The position numbers and the translations under genes were made by a program. DNA of 7,709 nucleotides. Origin: Pedobacter sp. (lineage in GTDB: Bacteria > Bacteroidota > Bacteroidia > Sphingobacteriales > Sphingobacteriaceae). Below are positions 7,021 to 7,709 of the stretch, piece after piece. How positions within the stretch are numbered: the first letter of the stretch is position 1; the number at the start of each line of letters is the position of its first letter. A model generated the notes under the pieces. That model ran no database searches and was not told the origin of the DNA. It saw only the letters and a program-made list of their open reading frames with translations. Where the stretch lies: NCBI GenBank assembly GCA_030149995.1, contig JASLGV010000534.1, forward strand, positions 1 to 7,709, written 5' to 3'.

Positions 7021-7174
7021 AAGGGTAAAAAGCAATAAGTGAAATGCACCTTGCGGTGCTCCTGCTCTAACCAAACTGAGCTACAACGGCGTTCGCAAAG
7101 CGAGACGCTGAAGGCCGGACTTGAACCGGCGACCTGGACGTTAAATGCGAAGTAACACTCATTTACGACACCTT
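7021..7174 (-). ncRNA. Y-RNA-like unit 3, circularly permuted tRNA mimic
   Basis: About 154 nt, the longest unit. The 5' box is AAGGTGTCGTA (one change from GCCGTA). AATGAGTG (7163-7156) pairs with CACTTATT (7041-7034), 8 bp with one G-U, and TTACTTCG follows. The middle contains T-arm GCCGGTTCAAGTCCGGC (7130-7114), an acceptor-like hairpin closed by CAGCG / CGTTG (7110-7106 with 7088-7084) with an inner TCGC/GCGA stem, and D-arm (7083-7063, TAGCTCAGTTTGGTTAGAGC). An extra hairpin GCACC-GCAA-GGTGC (7059-7046) lies before the 3' strand. The end is TTGCTTTTTACCCTTTTTT, with a T-run resembling a terminator. Confidence 0.8.
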
Positions 7175-7199
7175 TTTTATTTTCAATTTCTTTTAAAAG

Positions 7200-7290
7200 A
7201 AGGGCTAAGAGCAATAAGCCATTCATTACCTGCGCGTAGCTATGCCCGCCAACAGGTCCCGGTCGAAGTAAGGCTCATTTACGGCACCTT
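7200..7290 (-). ncRNA. Y-RNA-like unit 2, without T-loop
   Basis: About 91 nt. The 5' box is AAGGTGCCGTA. AATGAGCC (7279-7272) pairs with GGCTTATT (7220-7213), 8 bp with one G-U, and TTACTTCG follows. The middle forms one hairpin closed by ACCTG / CAGGT (7257-7253 with 7232-7228) and has no recognisable T-loop or D-arm. The 3' end is TTGCTCTTAGCCCTTCTTTT. Compared with unit 3 its closing stem shows compensatory change: CC/GG here against TG/CA there. Confidence 0.7.
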
Positions 7291-7304
7291 CTTTTATGTT
7301 GTAT

Positions 7305-7422
7305 AAGGAGCAACAGGCGAACGCGGGCCGGGGGAACGCTTAGGGACTCGAACCCTCAGCATGTTTAACCACACTGCCCACCCCCTCAATGGCGCGAAGT
7401 ATCCCGTTTCTACGGCATCCTT
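7305..7422 (-). ncRNA. Y-RNA-like unit 1 (first after Ro gene), non-permuted minimal tRNA mimic
   Basis: About 118 nt. Ends AAGGA (7422-7418) and TCCTT (7309-7305) pair, and the box ATGCCGTA follows. AAACGGG (7409-7403) meets CCCGCGTT (7327-7320) only through CGGG/CCCG with a bulge. ATACTTCG is present. The middle is in normal tRNA order: GGGGG (7385-7381), a D-arm-like GCAGTGTGGTTAAACATGC, then T-arm GGGTTCGAGTCCC (7355-7343) and CCCCC (7334-7330). The anticodon arm is absent. Its closing stem is the least regular of the seven, with about ten extra bases before TTGCTCC. Confidence 0.68.
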
Positions 7423-7442
7423 ATTTTTTTAATTTCTTTTAA

Positions 7443-7471
7443 AAGTATGGGGCGTTAGCTTCCCCATACTT
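7443..7471 (-). terminator. Hairpin after the Ro gene: terminator, attenuator or processing site
   Basis: AAGTATGGGG and CCCCATACTT form a perfect 10-bp stem (7471-7462 with 7452-7443) around a 9-nt loop, starting 3 bp after the Ro stop codon. On the minus strand only TTTT follows before AAAAG, so termination may be incomplete and let transcription continue into the RNA array. Confidence 0.6.
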
Positions 7472-7474
7472 GGT

Positions 7475-7709
7475 TTATAGTTCTATACTATTGATAGCGT
7501 CCAATGCCGAGCCCCTGTTTTCCAAAGCAGCTAACACCTCGAAAACTTTATCGCTCCAGCCTGCTACCAGGTAAACATCGTTGCGTAACAATTGCAGCGG
7601 TGCTTGCCCGTAACCTTTCAGGTCGAACAGGTACAGCTTTGCATCAGGCGCAACTTCCGCCTTATACCTCAACCACAATGCATGCACGTGGTCGCCGGTA
7701 GTCGACGAA
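7475..7709 (-). CDS. rsr: Ro60/Rsr-like TROVE-domain RNA-binding protein, C-terminal part only
   Basis: The frame is open to the window edge, giving 77 visible codons that begin SSTTGDHVHALWLRYKAEVA, before the TAA at 7477-7475. The GTG at 7687 is internal. The end (LYLFDLKGYGQAPLQLL, then YLVAGWSDKVFEVLAAL) matches the C-terminal strand-helix pattern of the von Willebrand-A-like domain in TROVE proteins (Ro60 in animals, Rsr in bacteria), as I recall it. Ro proteins form a ring that binds misfolded RNA ends and Y RNAs; in Deinococcus, Rsr and a Y RNA work with PNPase in RNA decay. The Y-RNA-like array directly downstream on the same strand strongly supports the call. The ring domain and any metal site lie outside the window. 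Confidence 0.82.
   Translation of the reverse strand, partial: SSTTGDHVHALWLRYKAEVAPDAKLYLFDLKGYGQAPLQLLRNDVYLVAGWSDKVFEVLAALENRGSALDAINSIEL

Larger units (their letters stand above)
6556..7422 (-). other. Tandem array of seven Y-RNA-like genes
   Basis: Seven units share AAGRTGCCGTA, an 8-9 nt unit-specific strand, TACTTCG (forward-strand copies at 7395, 7264, 7148, 6974, 6847, 6772 as a variant, and 6624) and a 3' TTGCTYTT-like end. Distances between copies are irregular (75 to 174 bp). Spacers are 6-25 nt and almost pure A/T; those before units 1 and 3 share TTTTAAAAGAAATT, suggesting growth by tandem duplication. No spacer has room for a promoter, so a common transcript from the Ro side with later trimming is likely. 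Confidence 0.8.

Noticed and set aside
6999..7226. 75-aa minus-strand open reading frame
   Set aside because: It runs through RNA units 2 and 3, whose stems and tRNA-like arms explain the sequence; the translated protein has no recognisable domain.
6556..7422. CRISPR array
   Set aside because: The repeated box is only 7-11 nt, spacing varies from 75 to 174 bp, and the parts between are structured, not uniform spacers; no cas gene is present.

Overview
The window looks like chromosomal DNA of a Bacteroidetes species, most likely of the Sphingobacteriaceae (Pedobacter or Mucilaginibacter type). This is inferred from the protein style, the absence of Shine-Dalgarno sequences before gene starts, A/T-rich spacers and one Bacteroidetes-style promoter candidate. 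No marker gene fixes the taxon.

Left part (1-3980, + strand): the 3' part of an RND efflux operon. A periplasmic adaptor truncated by the window edge overlaps by ATGA a complete 1023-aa inner-membrane RND pump, and a strong intrinsic terminator follows. Middle (about 3980-4702): 0.7 kb without a convincing intact gene. It holds a broken reading frame with two adjacent stops, a minus-strand terminator hairpin beside a tRNA-3'-end-like scrap, and a nested inverted/direct repeat.

Right part (4703-7709, all minus strand, so read from right to left): an RNA-metabolism locus, and the main interest of the window. It begins with the C-terminal end of a Ro60/Rsr-like TROVE protein (cut by the window edge) and a hairpin. 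Then comes a tandem array of seven Y-RNA-like noncoding units (about 7422 to 6556), followed by two overlapping nucleotidyltransferase genes of the RlaP (RNA-repair polymerase-beta) family. Each RNA unit has a 5' box AAGRTGCCGTA, a unit-specific 8-9 nt strand, and a conserved TACTTCG box. A variable middle follows, then a strand complementary to the unit-specific one and a 3' box resembling TTGCTYTT..CCC. The closing stems differ in sequence but are complementary within each unit. The middles range from nothing tRNA-like (units 2 and 5), through a single T-loop (unit 7) and a D-arm plus T-arm without anticodon arm (unit 1), to circularly permuted tRNA mimics in the order T-arm, closed acceptor hairpin, D-arm (units 3 and 4, degenerate in 6). 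Spacers are only 6-25 nt, so processing from one long transcript is the likely mode of expression.

The second RlaP gene is broken by an exact 5-bp tandem duplication (CTGGC CTGGC, 5682-5691) lying between its two catalytic motifs. Removing one copy restores a 355-aa protein whose ATG overlaps the stop of the first RlaP gene. Together the locus suggests a Ro-Y RNA particle system with several interchangeable RNAs and an associated RNA end-modifying enzyme. The RNA array and its modular, permuted tRNA mimicry are read directly from the sequence; its assignment to Y RNAs rests on architecture and the neighbouring Ro gene.
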